The position numbers were made by a program, and so were the translations under genes. A DNA stretch of 64,000 nt from Rhodocyclales bacterium (GTDB taxonomy: Bacteria; Pseudomonadota; Gammaproteobacteria; Burkholderiales; Rhodocyclaceae). Shown here one piece after another: positions 51,308 through 61,308 of the stretch (position 1 is the stretch's first letter; each line of letters begins with the position of its first letter). The stretch is taken from positions 38,181 to 102,180 of the forward strand of contig JACRIX010000052.1 in the NCBI GenBank assembly GCA_016215645.1, read 5' to 3'. The notes beneath the pieces were generated by a model. It did not search any database. It worked only from the letters and a program-made list of their open reading frames with translations, and had not been told where the DNA came from.

Positions 51308-52818
51308 GCGGTCGCCTGATTGCGTAAGAACTCGAACACTTCGACACTTGAGGTTTCGATCAGGCTGCGATGTGGCATGCATTCGGCAACCTGCAGATGA
51401 GCTTCCTTCTCCTGCAACAAGGTGAAGGGGCGGGCGTTGAAATCGCCACGCCCGGCAAGTATTGATTCCCCCCGGTTGATACTGGGTAGCGCCGGCAGCA
51501 GCAGCGCAGGCACCGGTGGTTCGGGATTGCGATTGTTCAAGGCCTGGATTCGTACGGGCTGCGCCGAGGGAGAAAGGACTTCCAGCCCCATCTCGACGTG
51601 CAAGCTGTTCCTGCTGCGTGCCCAGCGCACCAGGCAGATCTGCCACGGTGCCCCGGGGCCAGTGCGCAGGCCAACCGCGCAGCCCGGAACAATTCCGGTG
51701 ACGGCACCCACAACGTGGACCAGCGCGTAACCCGAGGGCCCCTCATTGAGCAGGGTCCAATCGCTGTAGGTCAGTTCGCACGAAGTGGCATCGGGTTCCG
51801 TCGCGGGATTGCTGGTCAGGGCATTCCACAGCGAGCTCAGTTGCGCGCAGATTTCAACATCAAGGGATTGCGGTCGGCGGTTGAAATTGCGTCGACGCGG
51901 GGCAACCCAGTATTGCCGAGCTCTTTCCAGGGCATTGCGATAGTCTGCCCCGGCCGCTTGCAAGGGTAGCCCCAGAGATCGCGGCGGGACGCCGTCATTC
52001 AACTGGTCAAGATCTTGTGCGACTTGCTGGGCCAGATCGCCGAACCGTACATACAGGCAGTCGCCGTCTTGCGGCTGCATGCGTTCCAGGGGGACCGGTG
52101 GCTGGTCCAGGTTGGGCGCCAGCCAGTACCAGTCTCCTGTCGTTTGTGGCGCGATAGGATCGATGCGAACCAGAGACGCATGTGTTTCGAGGTATTCGGC
52201 GAGAAAGACGATTTCCCTAGGCGTCAGCCCTTCAGGCTGCGTCGCCGTCATCGCCAGCATGGCCTTGAGGAGGTTGTCGATGGCGCTGATTTCGACTGGC
52301 AGTGTTGCCTCCGGGTCAACCGACTCATGGGCGTTGTGATACAGCGCTTGTGCGTTGCGCCAGAGTCCCAGCGGCGTCGGAATCGCAATCACCAGGATGG
52401 TGAGGAACTGCCGCGAAAGATTGCTCATTCCGTTGAGGCAGTTTTGCGCACGACTGCGGTTGACGCGACTCAATGCTTCCGGGTCGGCCTCCCGCGCCAG
52501 CTCAAGCCATGTTTCGCCGAGTTCCGCGCGCAAGCCGATCAAGCTCTGCGCCACGGTACCAAGGGAAAGCGGGAGGGGCAGCTTGACGTCAAGCAGCATC
52601 GGAATCAGTGCCTGATCGATCCGTTCTGCGCGCTTCTGGAGCAGTTCGTCGATCTTCAGGCGATGCAGGACGGGGAGACCGAGCTTGCCTATTGCGCCAA
52701 CGTGGTGACGCAAAGGTACCAGATCGAGCAGTGGATCGTCTGAATTTGGTTCGGCTAGCCAGTCCAGCGCCTGTTGCAACTGCGGGGCGGGCTGCGAAGT
52801 CGTCGGGCTGCGGCGCAT
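51304..52818 (-). CDS. Conserved hypothetical protein with PilZ-like C-terminal part
   Basis: 504 residues from ATG 52818 (MRRSPTTSQPAPQLQQALDW). TTG 52851 would add eleven, and ATG 52947 runs into the rpsP promoter and is unlikely. The N-terminal 300 residues are helical without a known domain. The C-terminal part (about 385-475: LLNEGPSGYALVHV, GIVPGCAVGLRTGPG, ICLVRWARSR, HVEMGLEVLS) resembles a divergent PilZ barrel, but the RxxxR switch and DxSxxG motif are weak. I recall betaproteobacterial homologues listed as cyclic-di-GMP receptors of the FimW type; treat this as tentative. Confidence 0.7.
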   Translation of the reverse strand: MRRSPTTSQPAPQLQQALDWLAEPNSDDPLLDLVPLRHHVGAIGKLGLPVLHRLKIDELLQKRAERIDQALIPMLLDVKLPLPLSLGTVAQSLIGLRAELGETWLELAREADPEALSRVNRSRAQNCLNGMSNLSRQFLTILVIAIPTPLGLWRNAQALYHNAHESVDPEATLPVEISAIDNLLKAMLAMTATQPEGLTPREIVFLAEYLETHASLVRIDPIAPQTTGDWYWLAPNLDQPPVPLERMQPQDGDCLYVRFGDLAQQVAQDLDQLNDGVPPRSLGLPLQAAGADYRNALERARQYWVAPRRRNFNRRPQSLDVEICAQLSSLWNALTSNPATEPDATSCELTYSDWTLLNEGPSGYALVHVVGAVTGIVPGCAVGLRTGPGAPWQICLVRWARSRNSLHVEMGLEVLSPSAQPVRIQALNNRNPEPPVPALLLPALPSINRGESILAGRGDFNARPFTLLQEKEAHLQVAECMPHRSLIETSSVEVFEFLRNQATA

Positions 52819-52925
52819 TTCAGGTTGGGGATGGCCGATGGTGATGGGCAATTCTAGTGGAATCCGCCAGCAAAATCGCCTCGTTCCGTTTCGGACGGGC
52901 AAACCTGGGCAGTCTCCAGACCACC

Positions 52926-52954
52926 TTGTTTTATCCCGACTTTTCAAATAAAAT
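52926..52954 (+). promoter_or_regulatory. Promoter of the rpsP-rimM-trmD-rplS operon
   Basis: TTGTTT (52926-52931) and TAAAAT (52949-52954) are 17 bases apart, 31 bases before the rpsP ATG. Both boxes match the sigma-70 consensus well (4 and 5 of 6), in a local AT-rich dip. Confidence 0.6.
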
Positions 52955-52985
52955 TATCGGCTTTCCTGCAATTCAAGAGATCACC

Positions 52986-53240
52986 ATGGTCGTCATTCGC
53001 CTTGCCCGCAGCGGTGCCAAGAAGCGCCCCTTTTTCAATATGGTGGTTGCCGATTCGCGCAATCGCCGTGATGGACGTTTTATCGAGCGCATCGGTTTTT
53101 ACAATCCGGTTGCTTCCGCCAATGAGCCGGGGATCGTGATCAATACCGAGCGCCTGAGCTACTGGCAGCAGAATGGCGCCCAGTTGTCGCCGACCGCCGC
53201 ACGCCTGGTCAAGCAGGCTGCCGCGACCAAGGCCGCCTGA
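52986..53240 (+). CDS. rpsP: 30S ribosomal protein S16
   Basis: 84 residues from ATG 52986 ([20 protein letters not shown]), the usual length; the upstream extension of the frame is the promoter. [19 protein letters not shown] is diagnostic. It is an early-assembling protein of the 30S subunit body. First gene of the classical operon. Confidence 0.98.
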   Translation: MVVIRLARSGAKKRPFFNMVVADSRNRRDGRFIERIGFYNPVASANEPGIVINTERLSYWQQNGAQLSPTAARLVKQAAATKAA

Positions 53241-53244
53241 TCGC

Positions 53245-53751
53245 ATGGTTGTCCTGGGGCGCATCGTCGCCCCGTTCGGAGTAAATGGCTGGTTGCGGGT
53301 TCATGCTTTCGGCGACGACCCCGAGGCATGGAAAGAGATGCGCCAGTTGTGGCTTTCGGTTGATGCCGAGGCACCGGTTGATTGTTGGACAGCACACGAA
53401 CTGACCGGTTTGCGGAGGCACGGCGACGGAATCGTCGCCAAACTGGCCGGGATTGACGATCGCGATGCATCGGAAGCCTTGGGCAGTTGTTTTATCGGCG
53501 CTCCTCGGGTAGCGCTGCCGGAACCCGACCCGGACGAGTATTACTGGGCCGATCTGATCGGCCTGGATGTGGTGAATAGGCAGGAACAGTTTCTGGGGCG
53601 TGTCGAGTCATTGATCGAGACGGGCGCAAACCAGGTGCTGGTGACCAAGGACGGCGAGCGTGAGCGGCTGCTGCCCTTCATTGCACAGGTGGTGAAGGTG
53701 GTGGATCTATCGGCTCGGCAGATCCGTGTCGAATGGGGCAGTGACTGGTGA
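53245..53751 (+). CDS. rimM: Ribosome maturation factor RimM
   Basis: 168 residues from ATG 53245, four bases after rps[20 protein letters not shown] begins the N-terminal barrel, and [14 protein letters not shown] starts the C-terminal PRC barrel; [16 protein letters not shown] is the conserved tail. It binds S19 and assists 16S 3' domain maturation. The end overlaps the trmD start (GTGA). Confidence 0.97.
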   Translation: MVVLGRIVAPFGVNGWLRVHAFGDDPEAWKEMRQLWLSVDAEAPVDCWTAHELTGLRRHGDGIVAKLAGIDDRDASEALGSCFIGAPRVALPEPDPDEYYWADLIGLDVVNRQEQFLGRVESLIETGANQVLVTKDGERERLLPFIAQVVKVVDLSARQIRVEWGSDW

Positions 53752-54530
53752 GCTTGCGCTTCGATGTCATTACGTTGTTTCCCGAGATGTTTGCCGCGCT
53801 GACGGCGTCTGGGATCACTCGGCGGGCGCTGGAGCGGGGCCTTTGGCAGTTGGAATGCTGGAATCCTCGGCGGTGGACCGACGATGCGCATCGGACCGTC
53901 GATGACCGGCCGTATGGTGGTGGCCCCGGCATGGTGATGATGGCCGCGCCGCTGGAGCAGGCGATAGTGGCGGCAACGGCGGCAGCGAAAGTCGGCGCTG
54001 GCGCTACGGCAAAAGTGATCTACCTTTCGCCGCAGGGAGCGCGGATCGACCAGAAGCGGGTCGCGCAGCTAGCGGCTGGTGAGGGAGCGATCCTGCTGTG
54101 CGGTCGCTATGAAGGAATCGACGAGCGCGTAATCGCCCGTTGTGTGGATGAAGAGTTGTCGCTGGGCGACTTTGTAGTGTCCGGCGGCGAACTGGCGGCG
54201 ATGGCGCTGATGGATGCCTGCATCCGGCAGTTGCCGGGAGCGCTGAATGATGAAATGTCGGCAGTGGAGGAATCCTTCGTTGCCGGCTTGCTGGACTGTC
54301 CGCATTACACGCGGCCGGAGCTGTACGAAGGAATCAAGGTGCCGGACGTGTTGTTGTCGGGCAACCATGAAGCAATCCGCCGCTGGCGCCTGAAACAGGC
54401 GCTGGGACGGACGTGGCAACGGCGCCCCGATCTGATCGAGGCGCGGGCATTGAGCAGTGAAGAGGCCAAACTGCTGGCGGAATACCAGCGGGAAGGCACA
54501 GAAACGGCGGGCACCAGAACGGAAGGATAG
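53748..54530 (+). CDS. trmD: tRNA (guanine-N1)-methyltransferase TrmD
   Basis: 260 residues from a GTG start at 53748. The trefoil-knot SPOUT features are clear: [39 protein letters not shown], and [20 protein letters not shown]. It methylates G37 of tRNAs and prevents frameshifting. The C-terminus has a short hydrophilic tail ending TAGTRTEG. Confidence 0.98.
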   Translation: MSLRFDVITLFPEMFAALTASGITRRALERGLWQLECWNPRRWTDDAHRTVDDRPYGGGPGMVMMAAPLEQAIVAATAAAKVGAGATAKVIYLSPQGARIDQKRVAQLAAGEGAILLCGRYEGIDERVIARCVDEELSLGDFVVSGGELAAMALMDACIRQLPGALNDEMSAVEESFVAGLLDCPHYTRPELYEGIKVPDVLLSGNHEAIRRWRLKQALGRTWQRRPDLIEARALSSEEAKLLAEYQREGTETAGTRTEG

Positions 54531-54591
54531 TTCTGCTCTGCACGCAAGGTTGGCGGACTGTTTCCGCAGCCATAATGAAAGGAGCAACGAA

Positions 54592-54954
54592 ATGAATTTG
54601 ATTCAGCAACTTGAGAAGGAAGAAGTTGAACGCCTGGGCAAGAATATTCCCGCCTTCGGCCCCGGCGATACCGTCATCGTCAATGTGAACGTGGTCGAAG
54701 GCGACCGCAAGCGCGTCCAGGCCTTCGAAGGCGTGGTCATCGCCAAGCGCAATCGCGGCCTCAACTCGAACTTCATCGTCCGCAAGATTTCCTCGGGTGA
54801 GGGCGTCGAGCGTACCTTCCAGACCTATTCGCCGCTGATCGCCAGCATCGAGCTCAAGCGCCGCGGCGACGTGCGTCGCGCCAAGCTGTACTACTTGCGC
54901 GAGCGTTCAGGCAAGTCGGCACGCATCAAAGAAAAGCTTACGCGCAAGGCGTAA
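54592..54954 (+). CDS. rplS: 50S ribosomal protein L19
   Basis: 120 residues from ATG 54592 with GGAG seven bases upstream. [20 protein letters not shown] and [13 protein letters not shown] are diagnostic; it sits at the 30S-50S interface. The last codons (KLTRKA) and stop are at the start of a tandem repeat that recurs downstream, and a third, decayed copy of the KLTRKA-stop segment occurs at about 55077-55097. Confidence 0.98.
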   Translation: MNLIQQLEKEEVERLGKNIPAFGPGDTVIVNVNVVEGDRKRVQAFEGVVIAKRNRGLNSNFIVRKISSGEGVERTFQTYSPLIASIELKRRGDVRRAKLYYLRERSGKSARIKEKLTRKA

Positions 54955-55078
54955 GTTTTCAGTGCAGGGTAATGCCCGCGTCAGCGGGGGTTAGCCGGAA
55001 CGAGAAGCCGCGATAACAAGGCGTAAGTTTTCAGTGCAGGGCAATGCCCGCGTCAGCGGGGGTTAGCCGGAACTAGAA
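54945..55078 (+). repeat. Two tandem copies of a 62-base unit (72-base period) containing the rplS 3' end and a small hairpin
   Basis: 54945-55006 and 55017-55078 differ at only two positions (54970/55042 and 55002/55074). Each begins with CAAGGCGTAAG, the last rplS codons and stop, and contains CCCGC GTCA GCGGG, a 5-base stem hairpin that resembles REP-type mobile palindromes. A third decayed start (CTTACCCGCAAGGCCTGA) follows the second copy. Together they look like a recent duplication of a gene end with its intergenic REP-like element. Confidence 0.85.
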
Positions 55079-55107
55079 ACTTACCCGCAAGGCCTGATCT
55101 TCGATCT

Positions 55108-55147
55108 AAAAAAACGGGCCGTCCGGTGTTTGCCGGGCGGCCCGTTT
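55108..55147 (-). terminator. Intrinsic terminator of folE2, also usable by the rplS operon
   Basis: A 13-base stem (55114-55126 with 55133-55145, one G-U pair) and 6-base loop is flanked by seven As on the left. On the minus strand this gives a hairpin and T7, a strong terminator 20 bases after the folE2 stop. On the plus strand the tail is only TTTGCATT, so it is weaker for rplS. Confidence 0.85.
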
Positions 55148-55166
55148 GCATTCGGCGCAACGCCGG

Positions 55167-55973
55167 TCAGTAGCGCTTCTTGTTGCACTCGATCAGCGCG
55201 TAGGCCGAATGGTTGTGGATGGATTCGAAATTCTCGCTTTCCACCACGTAGGCGTCGATACGCGAATCGGCATTGAGGGCGCCGGCAACGTCGCGGACCA
55301 GGTCCTCGACGAACTTCGGGTTGTCGTAGGCGCGCTCGGTCACGTACTTCTCGTCCGGACGCTTGAGCAGGCCATAGAGCTCGCAGGAGGCCTGGGTTTC
55401 GGCCATGCGCACGATGTCCTCGATCCAGACCAGCTGGTTGGTGGTGGCACTGATGGTGACGTGGGAGCGCTGGTTGTGCGCGCCGCGATCTGAAATCTTC
55501 TTCGAGCAAGGGCAAAGGCTGGTGACCGGCACCACGACCTTGATGGTCTGGCGATAGTGCCCGCCCGCGACGATCTCGCCGATGAAGGTGACCTCGTAGT
55601 CCATCAGGCTCTTGACGCCCGAAATTGGCGCAACCTTGTTGATGAAATACGGGAAATTCATCTCCAGATGGCCGGTTTCGGCCTCCAGGCGGGTGACCAT
55701 CTCGCGCAGCATGGTTTCGAAACTCTCTACCGAGATCTCTTCCTCGTGCGAATTGAGGATCTCGACGAAGCGCGACATGTGCGTGCCCTTGAAATTGTGC
55801 GGCAGGCCGACGTACATGTTGAAGGTGGCGATGGTATGGCGCACGCCGCCACTTTTGTCCAGTACCTTGAAGGGATGCCGGATGTCCTTGATGCCGACCT
55901 TGTTGATCGGCAATTGACGCGAGTCCTCACTGGACTGGACATCTGCGATGGGTTTTTGCGTGGTGGTAGCCAT
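55167..55973 (-). CDS. folE2: GTP cyclohydrolase FolE2 (type IB)
   Basis: 268 residues. The N-terminus [13 protein letters not shown], the active-site segment [22 protein letters not shown] (given here in parts: [12 protein letters not shown] with the catalytic Cys) and [11 protein letters not shown] are FolE2 marks. It makes dihydroneopterin triphosphate for folate and queuosine and, unlike FolE, can use metals other than zinc, so it is often expressed under zinc limitation. queA and tgt are also in this window, consistent with queuosine synthesis. Monocistronic with a strong terminator; no Zur box was recognised. Confidence 0.96.
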   Translation of the reverse strand: MATTTQKPIADVQSSEDSRQLPINKVGIKDIRHPFKVLDKSGGVRHTIATFNMYVGLPHNFKGTHMSRFVEILNSHEEEISVESFETMLREMVTRLEAETGHLEMNFPYFINKVAPISGVKSLMDYEVTFIGEIVAGGHYRQTIKVVVPVTSLCPCSKKISDRGAHNQRSHVTISATTNQLVWIEDIVRMAETQASCELYGLLKRPDEKYVTERAYDNPKFVEDLVRDVAGALNADSRIDAYVVESENFESIHNHSAYALIECNKKRY

Positions 55974-56042
55974 TGAAATTCTGCTTTGATCTGCTGACGG
56001 TAGGGTTGGAAGCCGAACTATATCATTGCCCGACAGATTTAC

Positions 56043-57905
56043 TCAACTATTGACCGCGTATCCCAGGCGGACATTCACGCGATGCTCAATACCTGTGGCA
56101 TCAAGGCCCAACTCAGAAAGCAGCAGGTTGGAATCGCCGTGATCCACAAAGTGGTCGGGTAGTCCCAAGCGCTGTAGCGGGGTTCCGAGGCCCGCGTTTT
56201 CAAGAGCCCGCGCGACTTCCGCGCCGGCACCTCCGATCAGCGCGTTCTCTTCGATGGTGACCAGCAACTCGTGTTCGCTCGCCAGTTGCCGAACCAGTTC
56301 AGCGTCCAGCGGCTTGACGAATCGCATGTTGGCGACCGTGGCGTTGAGTGCTTCGGCCGCTTTCAAGGCGGGTGCAAGCATCGATCCGAACGCCAGCAGG
56401 GCCACGCGCTTGCCTTCGCGCTTGATTTCTCCTTTGCCTACCTGCAGCGTTGATAGATCCGGCAATACCGCCGCCCCGGGACCGCTGCCGCGCGGATAGC
56501 GCACCGCCGTTGGGCAATCCAGTGCAAAGGCGGTGGACAGCATGCGCCGGCACTCACCTTCGTCGCTGGGCGTCATTACCACCATGTTGGGAATGCAGGT
56601 GAGATAGGAAAGATCGAAGGCGCCATTGTGGGTGGCACCGTCGGCACCCACCAGGCCGCCGCGGTCAATGGCAAATACCACGGGCAGGTTCTGCAGTGCG
56701 ATGTCGTGGATCAGCTGGTCGTAGGCGCGCTGGAGGAAGGTCGAGTAGATCGCGACCACGGGCTTCATGCCCTCGCAGGCCAGCCCGCCGGCAAAGGTCA
56801 CCGCGTGCTGCTCGGCAATGCCGACGTCGAAGAAGCGCTGGGGAAACTCATTGGCGTAGCGCACCATGCCAGAACCCTCGCGCATCGCCGGGGTGATGCC
56901 GATCAGGCGCAAATCCGCCTTCGCCTGGTCGCACAGCCAGTCGCCGAAGATCTGGGTATAGCTCGGTTTGCCGCCTGCCTTACCTTGTTCGATGCCGTTC
57001 ACCGCGTCAAACTTGCTCACGCCGTGGTAAAGAATCGGGTCGGCTTCGGCCAGCTTGTAGCCCTGTCCCTTCCGTGTGATGACATGCAGGAACTGCGGGC
57101 CGTTCAGCTTGCGCAGGTTCTGCAAGGTGGGGACCAGCGCATCGAGGTCGTGGCCGTCGATCGGACCGATGTAGTTGAAGCCGAGCTCCTCGAACAGCGT
57201 GCCGGGCGAAATCATGCCTTTCACATGCTCTTCGACCCGGTTGGCAAATTCCAGCGCGTTCGGGATCGCGGCCAGCATCTTCTCTCCGGCACGGCGCGCG
57301 GCATTGAAGGTGCCGCCGGAAAGCAGCCGCGCCAGGTACTTGTTCAGGGCGCCCACTGGCGGCGATATTGACATGTCATTGTCGTTGAGGATGACCAGCA
57401 GGTTGGCGTCGATCACGCCGGCATTGTTGAGTGCCTCGAAGGCCTGACCCGCCGACATCGCGCCGTCGCCGATGATGGCGACCACGCGCCGCTCCTCGCC
57501 TTTGTTGCGTGCGGCAACCGCCATCCCCAGGGCGGCGGAGATCGAGGTCGAGGAATGGCCGACACCGAAGGTGTCGTAGTCGCTCTCGTTGCGGCGCGGG
57601 AAGCCGGAAACGCCATCCTTCATGCGCAGCCGATCCATGCCGGTGCGGCGCCCGGTCAGCACCTTGTGGGGGTAGGTTTGGTGGCCCACATCCCAGACCA
57701 GACGGTCCGCAGGGGTATCGAAGACATAGTGCAGGGCTACCGTCAATTCCACGGTGCCGAGGTTCGACGACAAGTGCCCGCCAGTCTTGGAGACCGATTC
57801 GAGCAGGAAGGCGCGCAGTTCGTCGGCCAACTGGGGCAGCGACTCGCGCTCAAACCGGCGCAGGTCGGCCGGAGACTGGATGCGGTCAAGCAGGGGATAG
57901 CTCAT
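56043..57905 (-). CDS. dxs: 1-deoxy-D-xylulose-5-phosphate synthase
   Basis: 620 residues, the E. coli length. The TPP motif begins [25 protein letters not shown] segment [19 protein letters not shown] precedes it, and the transketolase-type C-terminal half contains [17 protein letters not shown] with the catalytic Glu. It condenses pyruvate and glyceraldehyde-3-phosphate in the MEP isoprenoid pathway. Its ATG shares one base with the ispA stop (TGATG). Confidence 0.98.
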   Translation of the reverse strand: MSYPLLDRIQSPADLRRFERESLPQLADELRAFLLESVSKTGGHLSSNLGTVELTVALHYVFDTPADRLVWDVGHQTYPHKVLTGRRTGMDRLRMKDGVSGFPRRNESDYDTFGVGHSSTSISAALGMAVAARNKGEERRVVAIIGDGAMSAGQAFEALNNAGVIDANLLVILNDNDMSISPPVGALNKYLARLLSGGTFNAARRAGEKMLAAIPNALEFANRVEEHVKGMISPGTLFEELGFNYIGPIDGHDLDALVPTLQNLRKLNGPQFLHVITRKGQGYKLAEADPILYHGVSKFDAVNGIEQGKAGGKPSYTQIFGDWLCDQAKADLRLIGITPAMREGSGMVRYANEFPQRFFDVGIAEQHAVTFAGGLACEGMKPVVAIYSTFLQRAYDQLIHDIALQNLPVVFAIDRGGLVGADGATHNGAFDLSYLTCIPNMVVMTPSDEGECRRMLSTAFALDCPTAVRYPRGSGPGAAVLPDLSTLQVGKGEIKREGKRVALLAFGSMLAPALKAAEALNATVANMRFVKPLDAELVRQLASEHELLVTIEENALIGGAGAEVARALENAGLGTPLQRLGLPDHFVDHGDSNLLLSELGLDATGIEHRVNVRLGYAVNS

Positions 57906-58792
57906 CAGAAAGTCCGGTCGACGATGAAGTCGGCGAGTTCGTGCAGGCGGGTGGCGGATGCGCCGAAGGACGCAAGGGCGTCGTGGGCGTCCTGGCGCAG
58001 CTTGCCGGCCATGTCTTTTGCCTCCTTGGCGCCCAGGATATTGACGTAGGTCGGCTTGTTCTGCGCGGCATCCTTGCCGGCCGTTTTGCCGAGGGTTTCA
58101 CTGCTGGCTTCGGCATCGAGGATGTCGTCCACCACCTGGAACAACAGGCCGATGCGGTTGGCGTAATGTCCCAGCCGCTCCAGGGCATCCGGTGAGGCCT
58201 CGCCGCAATGCGCGCCGAGCAACGCCGAGGCGCGGATGAGTGCCCCGGTCTTGTGGATGTGCATGAATTCCAGCGCGCTGACATCGAGTTGCAGCCCGAC
58301 CGAAGCGAGGTCGATGGCCTGTCCGCCGGCCATGCCGCGCGAGCCGGAGGCCGTCGCCAGGAGCGAGAGCATTTCCAGTTGGCGCGCAGGCGCGATTCCC
58401 GGCAAGCGCGCCGCGAGTCTCTGGAAGGCCATTGTCTGCAGCGCGTCACCGACCAGCAGCGCGGTGGCGTCGTCGTAGGCGACGTGGCAACTGGGCTTTC
58501 CCCGGCGCATGTCGTCGTCGTCCATGCAGGGCAGGTCGTCATGAACCAGCGAATAGGCATGGATCAGTTCGACCGCCGATGCCGGTACATCGAGTACGTC
58601 CGCGGAGGCCCCGAAAATCGCTCCGGCGGCATGGCAGAGCAGCGGGCGCACGCGCTTGCCGCCACCTAGCACCGAATAGCGCATGGCCTGGTGCAGGCGG
58701 GCCGGGGCGATGTCGGCACCCGGCAGCGAGGCATCCAGAGCCGTTTCCGTGCGATGCTGGATGTCCGACATCCAGGAAAGGAAATCCGTCAC
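57905..58792 (-). CDS. ispA: Farnesyl diphosphate synthase (geranyltranstransferase)
   Basis: 295 residues. The first Asp-rich motif is [16 protein letters not shown] and the second is [23 protein letters not shown] and GGQAIDLAS are also standard. It makes farnesyl diphosphate from IPP and DMAPP. It stands between xseB and dxs, the usual order in proteobacteria. Confidence 0.97.
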   Translation of the reverse strand: MTDFLSWMSDIQHRTETALDASLPGADIAPARLHQAMRYSVLGGGKRVRPLLCHAAGAIFGASADVLDVPASAVELIHAYSLVHDDLPCMDDDDMRRGKPSCHVAYDDATALLVGDALQTMAFQRLAARLPGIAPARQLEMLSLLATASGSRGMAGGQAIDLASVGLQLDVSALEFMHIHKTGALIRASALLGAHCGEASPDALERLGHYANRIGLLFQVVDDILDAEASSETLGKTAGKDAAQNKPTYVNILGAKEAKDMAGKLRQDAHDALASFGASATRLHELADFIVDRTF

Positions 58793-58795
58793 CTG

Positions 58796-59086
58796 TCAGC
58801 CTTCCGGTGTGTCGGCGGCAGCCGCGGCGCGGCGCTGCGGGTCGAAATCACGCAGTTCACCGCCTTCGAGGATGCGAATCTGCTGTTCGGCAGCGCCCAA
58901 TGTATCGCGGCACTGACGCAGCAATTCCACACCCCGCTGATACGCATCGAGAGACTCCTGGAGGGGCATTTTCCCGGCCTCCATGGCCGCGACGATGCCC
59001 TCCAGTTCGGCGAGGGCGAGTTCGAAGGAAGGTGCCGCCGGATCGGTCGTGGCGGGATTTGGAACAGTATCTGGCGATTTGGCCAT
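58796..59086 (-). CDS. xseB: Exodeoxyribonuclease VII small subunit
   Basis: 96 residues from ATG 59086 (MAKSPDTVPNPATT). SFELALAELEGIVAAMEAGK, LQESLDAYQRGVELLRQCR and AEQQIRILEGG are XseB landmarks. The longer frame to 59164 has no good support. The Ala-rich ends are unusual but the core is standard. It begins the xseB-ispA-dxs unit. Confidence 0.95.
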   Translation of the reverse strand: MAKSPDTVPNPATTDPAAPSFELALAELEGIVAAMEAGKMPLQESLDAYQRGVELLRQCRDTLGAAEQQIRILEGGELRDFDPQRRAAAAADTPEG

Positions 59087-59268
59087 GAGTGAAGCCTTGG
59101 CCGGGAAATGTGACCAGCGGCGTGAAAAACCATAAAAATAGCCTAAGGTGCGCCCTCCGGTCAAATTGGATAAAATGATCGCCCCGCTGAAAGCTTTGTT
59201 TTACCGGCCTTTAGCTCCATTTCCTACGTTTCCGGTTTCCGGGTAAAACTTCTTGGAGGTTGGGAATC

Positions 59269-60369
59269 ATGTCCGATGTCGGCGCCCGCGCACTGCTCCA
59301 GCCGGGCAAGTCGCAGTTTCCGGTTGAGTGGTATTTCGACGAAAAGCGCTTTGAGCTGGAGAAGACGCTGATCTTCGATGCCGGGCCGGGCTACGTCGGG
59401 CATGAATTGATGGTCCCCGAGCTTCACGACTACCGCTCCCAGGAATGGAATGACCATGGGCGCCTTGTCGTGCGCCAGCCGGATGGCATCTATGAGATGT
59501 CCAACGTCTGTCGCCACCGCCAGGCCATCATGCTGCAGGGCGCGGGCAACGCGAAGAACATCGTCTGCCCGATCCATCGCTGGACCTACGATGCCGGCGG
59601 CGAACTGATCGGCGCGCCGCATTTTCCGGCCAATCCCTGCCTCAACCTCGCCAAGCAGAAGCTGGAAAACTGGCAAGGCCTGCTGTTCAAGGGGCCGCGC
59701 TCGGCCAACGCCGATTTGGCCGACATGAACGTGGCGGGCGAACTCAGGTTCGACGGCTACAAGCTGGATCACGTCGAACTGCACCCGTGCAACTACAACT
59801 GGAAGACCTTCATCGAGGTCTACCTCGAGGACTATCACGTCGTGCCCTACCATCCGGGGCTGGGCAGTTTCGTCACCTGCGACGACCTGACCTGGCAATT
59901 CGGCGACTGGTATTCGGTGCAGCGGGTCGGCATCACCTCGCTGGCCAAGCCCGGATCGTCGACTTACCAGCAGTGGCACAAGGCGGTGCTCGACTACTAC
60001 AACGGCGAGCTACCTCCGCACGGCGCGATCTGGCTCACCTATTATCCGAACATCATGGTCGAGTGGTATCCCCACGTGCTGGTGGTGTCCACCCTGATCC
60101 CGCAGGATGTGGATCGCACCATGAACGTGGTCGAGTTCTACTACCCAGAAGACATCGCCTTGTTCGAGCCGGATTTCATCAAGGCCGAGCAGGCGGCCTA
60201 CATGGAAACGGCGATCGAGGATGATGACATCGGCGAACGCATGGACCGCGGCCGTCGTGCCCTGATGAAGCAGGGGCGCAGCGAAATCGGTCCCTACCAG
60301 TCGCCCATGGAAGACGGCATGCAGCACTTCCACGAGTTCTATCGCCGCGTGATGGCCGGGCATCTCTGA
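59269..60369 (+). CDS. Rieske non-haem iron oxygenase, alpha subunit type
   Basis: 366 residues from ATG 59269 with GGAGG nine bases upstream. The Rieske [2Fe-2S] ligands are CRH at the first site and CPIH at the second, about 20 residues later (VCRHRQ ... VCPIHRW). The mononuclear iron motif is EDYHVVPYHPGLG (Asp/Glu-x-x-His-x4-His). It belongs to the aromatic ring-hydroxylating class, but no reductase, ferredoxin or beta-subunit gene is adjacent, so the substrate and electron donor are unknown. Members of this class also demethylate choline-like and carnitine-like compounds. A long terminator follows. Confidence 0.88.
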   Translation: MSDVGARALLQPGKSQFPVEWYFDEKRFELEKTLIFDAGPGYVGHELMVPELHDYRSQEWNDHGRLVVRQPDGIYEMSNVCRHRQAIMLQGAGNAKNIVCPIHRWTYDAGGELIGAPHFPANPCLNLAKQKLENWQGLLFKGPRSANADLADMNVAGELRFDGYKLDHVELHPCNYNWKTFIEVYLEDYHVVPYHPGLGSFVTCDDLTWQFGDWYSVQRVGITSLAKPGSSTYQQWHKAVLDYYNGELPPHGAIWLTYYPNIMVEWYPHVLVVSTLIPQDVDRTMNVVEFYYPEDIALFEPDFIKAEQAAYMETAIEDDDIGERMDRGRRALMKQGRSEIGPYQSPMEDGMQHFHEFYRRVMAGHL

Positions 60370-60384
60370 CCGAGTCTTTTCCAC

Positions 60385-60418
60385 GGCGGCGCCGGCCCCG
60401 GGCCGGCGCCGTCATTTT
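60385..60418 (+). terminator. Intrinsic terminator after the Rieske oxygenase gene
   Basis: CGGCGCCGGCCC (60387-60398) and GGGCCGGCGCCG (60400-60411) are perfect 12-base inverted arms around a central C at 60399, so the hairpin loop must use some of the innermost bases. TCATTTTC follows. It separates the gene from the EamA transporter. Confidence 0.75.
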
Positions 60419-60436
60419 CAGGATCTGAAACGCCCA

Positions 60437-61300
60437 ATGCAGTCCCTGTGGATGGTCGCGGCAAGCCTGCTGTTCGCCTGCATGGGCGTCTGCGTCAAGC
60501 TTGCCGCCGAACAGTTTTCCGCCGCCGAACTGGTGTTCTGGCGCGGCTTCATTGCCACGCTGCTGATCGGCGGCTACATCCTGGTCAAGCGCCTGCCGCT
60601 GGCCACGCCGCATCTGCGCACCCACATTGTGCGCGGCACCTCGGGCTTCGTTTCGCTGGTCATGTACTTCTACGCCATCAGCATGATTCCGCTGGCGGCG
60701 GCAGTGACGCTCAACTACACGTCGCCGCTGTTCCTCGCCCTGCTGCTGGTGCTGTGGGTCGGTGAGCCGGTGCGCCGGGGTTTCCATGCGGTACTGGCGG
60801 CCGGCTTCGTCGGCGTGATCCTGCTGCTGCAGCCGACCCTGGAGCGGGACCAGTGGCTGGGTGCGCTGTTCGGCCTCGGCTCGGGGATCATTTCTAGCGT
60901 CGCCTACCTCAACGTGCGGCGCCTCGGCGAGCTCGGCGAACCGGAATGGCGTACCGTGTTCTACTTTTCTGCGCTCTCTGCCGTCGGCGGCCTGCCCTGG
61001 CTGCTGTCGGCCGGCCCCTTCCACGCCATCGACCTGCGCGGCTGGCTGCTGCTGCTTGGCGTCGGCGGCTTCGGCGTGCTGGCCCAGCTGTGCATGACCG
61101 CCGCCTACAAGCGCGGCAAGACGCTGGCGTCGGCGAGTCTCGCCTACAGCACCGTGGTTTTCTCCAGCGCCTTCGGCATGCTGCTGTGGGGCGAGAGCCT
61201 GCCCTGGAGCAGCTGGCTGGGCGTGGCGCTGATCATCGCCAGCGGCGTGGCCGCCACCGCCCTGTCGCGGCGCACCGATACGGAAGCGGTGACCGACTGA
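60437..61300 (+). CDS. EamA/DMT-family transporter
   Basis: 287 residues with ten membrane segments in two EamA repeats. FWRGFIATLLIGGYI, FYAISMIPLAAAVTLNYTSP and LASASLAYSTVVFSSAFGMLLWGE are typical of the drug/metabolite transporter superfamily, which exports amino acids, nucleobases or other small solutes. The substrate cannot be predicted. The stop lies just before a hairpin shared with the convergent small gene. Confidence 0.9.
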   Translation: MQSLWMVAASLLFACMGVCVKLAAEQFSAAELVFWRGFIATLLIGGYILVKRLPLATPHLRTHIVRGTSGFVSLVMYFYAISMIPLAAAVTLNYTSPLFLALLLVLWVGEPVRRGFHAVLAAGFVGVILLLQPTLERDQWLGALFGLGSGIISSVAYLNVRRLGELGEPEWRTVFYFSALSAVGGLPWLLSAGPFHAIDLRGWLLLLGVGGFGVLAQLCMTAAYKRGKTLASASLAYSTVVFSSAFGMLLWGESLPWSSWLGVALIIASGVAATALSRRTDTEAVTD

Positions 61301-61308
61301 AAATGAAA

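Noticed and set aside
54945..55078. Tandem repeat as a CRISPR array
   Set aside because: Only two near-identical units with a 10-base gap, no variable spacers and no cas genes.
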